Below, one piece after another: positions 61,584 to 64,000 of a DNA stretch of 64,000 nucleotides. Position 1 is the stretch's first letter, and every line of letters starts with the position of its first letter. The position numbers and the translations under genes were made by a program. The notes under the pieces were generated by a model. It was not told the origin of the DNA and did no database searches. It was given only the letters and a program-made list of their open reading frames with translations. This DNA comes from Isotricha intestinalis (taxonomy: Eukaryota > Ciliophora > Litostomatea > Vestibuliferida > Isotrichidae). Location of the stretch: the NCBI GenBank assembly GCA_023807065.1, contig JAJJLU010000332.1, positions 62,001 to 126,000 of the forward strand, in the 5' to 3' direction.

Positions 61584-63563
61584 ATGAAAAATATAAAAAA
61601 AATGTTATCAAAAGAATATATAAAAAACTATTTTTCAAATAAGAGTTTTCTTAAAATAATTTTTTCATTATTTTCAATAAATTCATACAAATCATTTATA
61701 ATTAATTTAAATATATTTATTCTTTTCTGTTTTTCTCTAATCTATTATTTCAAAAGTTTAAAAGGATGTGAATTAGAAGAACAAGAATGTTTAACAACAT
61801 ATGGATTTGATTATTTTACAAATTTATTTTTTGAAGCCTTAAAATCCTCAATTTTAATGATTATAATAATCTTTGTGATTATTCATAATTATGCTTCTAA
61901 ATTTAATTTTATTTATATCATTCCAACATATTTATTTTTATTTCTAAAATATAATGGAAGTGATTTAAATGAACATGGATTATATAATTCATTAGGATTT
62001 TTATTTATTATTATTATAGGTTTGTCAATATTAGAATTTATATATTATGTTAATTATTTTTATACAAAGAAAAAATTATTACAAGTTTCATTAATGATAG
62101 GAACTTTAATCATATTATGTTTATTATTTGCAAGAAGAAGAGTAAATAGTTGTATTAATTGGAATAAAGGATTAGGTGATAGTACAATAAATAATTCAAG
62201 ATTAAAAAATAAATGTGAAATTATTCAACCTAAAATTTGTAATATTAATGTATTTAAAGGATTATTAGATTTTAATTTTTTTAATAAAAAATGTAAAAGT
62301 ACAAAAAGTGAGTATGATAAATTTATAAAATATATTAATAAAGAATATCAATCATTTTCTGATTTTTCATTTCCAATAACAACAAATTTTAAATTTCCAG
62401 AAAGTGCAATTTTACCAGAAATTCAGGAGAAAATATTTAGATCAATATCGAATGATTTAAATAATAAAGAAATAACACTTCATTTCAATGAAAAAAAAGA
62501 AGGAGAAATAAAAATAAACATAAACAAAAATAAAACATTAATAGAAGAAAGAAGAAAAATAAAATCAGAATTAAAATTTAATAACATTTTAATGATATTT
62601 ATAGATTCATTATCAAGACAAGAATTTTTTAGATCATTTAAAAAAACATCATTATTATTAAATAAATTATATAATAAAAATGAAAAAGAGAAGAAATTAA
62701 AAATATCATCATATCAATTTTTAAAGTATCATAGTTTTAATGGTTTCACAGAAATAAATATAATTCCAATGTTTTATAATAATGAATTAAATAATAATAA
62801 AGATGGAAAAAGTATAATAAAATCTTTAAAAGAAAAAGGTTTTATAACATGTCAAACAGGAAATCAATGTGTGAAAGAATTATATGATATAGAAAAAAAT
62901 AGTAGTTTAAAATATGAAAATTATGATTATGAAAATTATGCTTTATTCTGTGATCCAAATTATTTTTTTCCTGTTAATTATTTTTCTCCTTTACATGGTC
63001 CTTATTCTTCTTTTAAAAAATGTTTATACGGAAAGGAAACTTTTGAATATGTTTTTCAATATGGAAAACAATTTTGGGACGTTTATCAAGAAGAAAAAAA
63101 ATTCCTTAGATTAAGTTTTATTGATGCTCATGAAGGTACTTTAGAATTAGCTAAATATTTAGATATTCCTTTGTTTAATTTTTTAAATGATTTTTTATAT
63201 CATTTTTTCGATGAGAAAACTTCTATTTTTTTTTTAAGTGATCATGGAAATTCAATGGCAGGTTTTTATTTTGCTTTACATTTTAAAGATTTTATTATTG
63301 AAAGAGCTTTACCTTTTTTATTTTTAATTTTACCTCATGTTGATAATGATAATTCATTATATAATAAAACTGCTTTAATTATTAATGAACAAAGATTTAT
63401 TACTCCTTTTGATATTTATTTTACTATTAATGATATTATTGGATTAGAAAAAGGTTTGGGAAATAAACAAAGTTTATTTTTGGAAATTAATGGGTTGGAA
63501 AGAAGTTGTAATAGTTTTTATTTTACGGATCCTCAGTTTTGTGTTTGCAAAAATATTTTTTAA
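61584..63563 (+). CDS. Multi-pass membrane protein with DUF229-type alkaline-phosphatase-fold domain
   Basis: N-terminal ~185 residues hold four to five membrane spans (~38-56, 86-101, 107-122, 138-157, 166-183). From ~330 a DUF229-like catalytic-fold domain of the alkaline phosphatase/sulfatase superfamily follows: ILMIFIDSLSRQEFFRSFKK with metal-type Asp341, SLKEKGFITCQTGNQC, FLRLSFIDAHEGT (family D-x-H-x-GT), and IFFLSDHGNSMAG with the DHG metal motif. Family members probably hydrolyse phosphate or sulfate esters or transfer phospho-groups to glycans, as relatives in GPI-anchor synthesis do, but DUF229 substrates are not known to me. The catalytic half would lie outside the cytosol. Cys pairs near the end (ERSCNSFYF, FCVCKN) suit an oxidised, secreted-side domain. 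659 aa. Confidence 0.8.
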   Translation: MKNIKKMLSKEYIKNYFSNKSFLKIIFSLFSINSYKSFIINLNIFILFCFSLIYYFKSLKGCELEEQECLTTYGFDYFTNLFFEALKSSILMIIIIFVIIHNYASKFNFIYIIPTYLFLFLKYNGSDLNEHGLYNSLGFLFIIIIGLSILEFIYYVNYFYTKKKLLQVSLMIGTLIILCLLFARRRVNSCINWNKGLGDSTINNSRLKNKCEIIQPKICNINVFKGLLDFNFFNKKCKSTKSEYDKFIKYINKEYQSFSDFSFPITTNFKFPESAILPEIQEKIFRSISNDLNNKEITLHFNEKKEGEIKININKNKTLIEERRKIKSELKFNNILMIFIDSLSRQEFFRSFKKTSLLLNKLYNKNEKEKKLKISSYQFLKYHSFNGFTEINIIPMFYNNELNNNKDGKSIIKSLKEKGFITCQTGNQCVKELYDIEKNSSLKYENYDYENYALFCDPNYFFPVNYFSPLHGPYSSFKKCLYGKETFEYVFQYGKQFWDVYQEEKKFLRLSFIDAHEGTLELAKYLDIPLFNFLNDFLYHFFDEKTSIFFLSDHGNSMAGFYFALHFKDFIIERALPFLFLILPHVDNDNSLYNKTALIINEQRFITPFDIYFTINDIIGLEKGLGNKQSLFLEINGLERSCNSFYFTDPQFCVCKNIF

Positions 63564-63674
63564 ATGATTAATTCTTATATTTTATATGTATTTTTTCATG
63601 AAATTTATTGATCTTTTATTATACAATTATAACACTATTTAAAAAATATAATTTAAATATAAAATTTAATTTAT

Positions 63675-64000
63675 TTATTGAATAATTACTGGTTTAGGTT
63701 CTGTATTATTATTAGAATCATTTATTTCTTGTAACTCAAAATTCTCATTTTTCAATAATAAATTTTTTATACTAAAAATTACTAAAAAACATAAAATCCA
63801 AAAAAAATCATATTCACTAAAATATTTATTATAAATTGATAAATTAAAAAGATAATGATTTTCAACTTGATTTTTGAGAATAAAAACACTAAAATATGAA
63901 TAAATAGTGATAATTGATATTTTAAAATAAATAAGATATCTCACTAAAAATGATATATCATTAGAATTAGAATAATTTGAAATTGAATGAATATAAGATG
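63675..64000 (-). CDS. Partial membrane protein, 5' end beyond the window
   Basis: Only the C-terminal part is in the window. The obvious frame begins at a GTG at 63944, which is not a credible eukaryotic start; the same frame stays open to the window edge, so the gene continues to the right. Visible are two hydrophobic segments (YFKISIITIYSYFSVFIL and FFWILCFLVIFSIKNLLL) and a short acidic/Asn tail ending EPKPVIIQ. No family recognised. It converges on the DUF229-type gene. Confidence 0.55.
   Translation of the reverse strand, partial: SYIHSISNYSNSNDISFLVRYLIYFKISIITIYSYFSVFILKNQVENHYLFNLSIYNKYFSEYDFFWILCFLVIFSIKNLLLKNENFELQEINDSNNNTEPKPVIIQ

Noticed and set aside
1..64000. Anaerobic gut fungus as the source
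   Set aside because: Base composition and GH32 genes would fit, but the two-TM family, CFAP100-like, TOG-like and CDKL genes and 30-50-nt introns favour a ciliate. Not fully excluded.
1..64000. CRISPR array, bacterial operon, tRNA or rRNA genes
   Set aside because: No regular spaced repeats, no polycistronic bacterial layout, and no T-arm-like or rRNA-like conserved strings were found.

Overview
This window looks like a nuclear chromosome segment from a gene-dense, intron-poor, extremely AT-rich eukaryote. The best fit is a ciliate, and among ciliates one living in a gut or rumen. The reasons are: three copies of a large two-transmembrane protein family of the kind I know from ciliates; ciliary and microtubule genes (a CDKL kinase, a CFAP100-like coiled coil, a TOG/SPIRAL2-like protein); very short GT-AG introns (30, 42 and 52 nt where I can prove them); short gene spacing; and three secreted sucrose/fructan hydrolases, an activity known from rumen ciliates. 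TAA, TAG and TGA all terminate long conserved genes, so the standard code applies, which excludes ciliates that read UAA/UAG as Gln. The species assignment is inference. No telomere, rRNA or tRNA gene was found.

Layout. 1-8146: a zinc-finger/Asn-rich protein, a TOG-like protein, ribophorin II and two membrane proteins. 8147-9378: a spacer with decayed coding traces. 9379-16184: two coiled-coil genes, a CDKL kinase, an importin-alpha-like ARM protein and an AIG1-like membrane hydrolase. 17062-25963: a CFAP100-like gene, PTEN in three exons, two gene relics (a TRF4-type poly(A) polymerase and an AKTIP-like UEV protein), a RasGAP+VPS9 protein with a 30-nt intron, and a small orphan. 27261-35136: three SUC2-type GH32 genes separated by unusually long spacers and visibly GC-richer than the rest. 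35684-44137: a B-box-like protein, a WD40 protein, a membrane-anchored M16 peptidase, a beta-lactamase-fold hydrolase, a decayed stretch and an atypical N-myristoylated GTPase. 44297-52152: a coiled coil, a divergent pair of the two-TM family, and a gene broken by a 15-A run. 52153-57968: an adenine-methyltransferase-fold protein, a UVRAG/Vps38/Atg14-like protein, a pepsin-fold protein without catalytic Asp, and a RING-H2 gene followed by a decayed copy. 58537-64000: the third two-TM copy, a second WD40 protein, a DUF229-type phosphatase-fold membrane protein and a partial membrane protein.

Working together. PTEN, the RasGAP/VPS9 protein, the UVRAG-like protein and the AKTIP relic all belong to phosphoinositide/early-endosome biology, fitting a phagotrophic cell, although linkage in such a genome need not mean co-regulation. 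The GH32 trio would hydrolyse sucrose or fructans in food vacuoles or outside the cell. I found no operon, CRISPR array or mobile element, and no clearly new multi-gene system. The most useful leads are the GH32 cluster, the adjacent relic pair, the duplicated two-TM family and two enzyme-fold proteins with lost catalytic residues.
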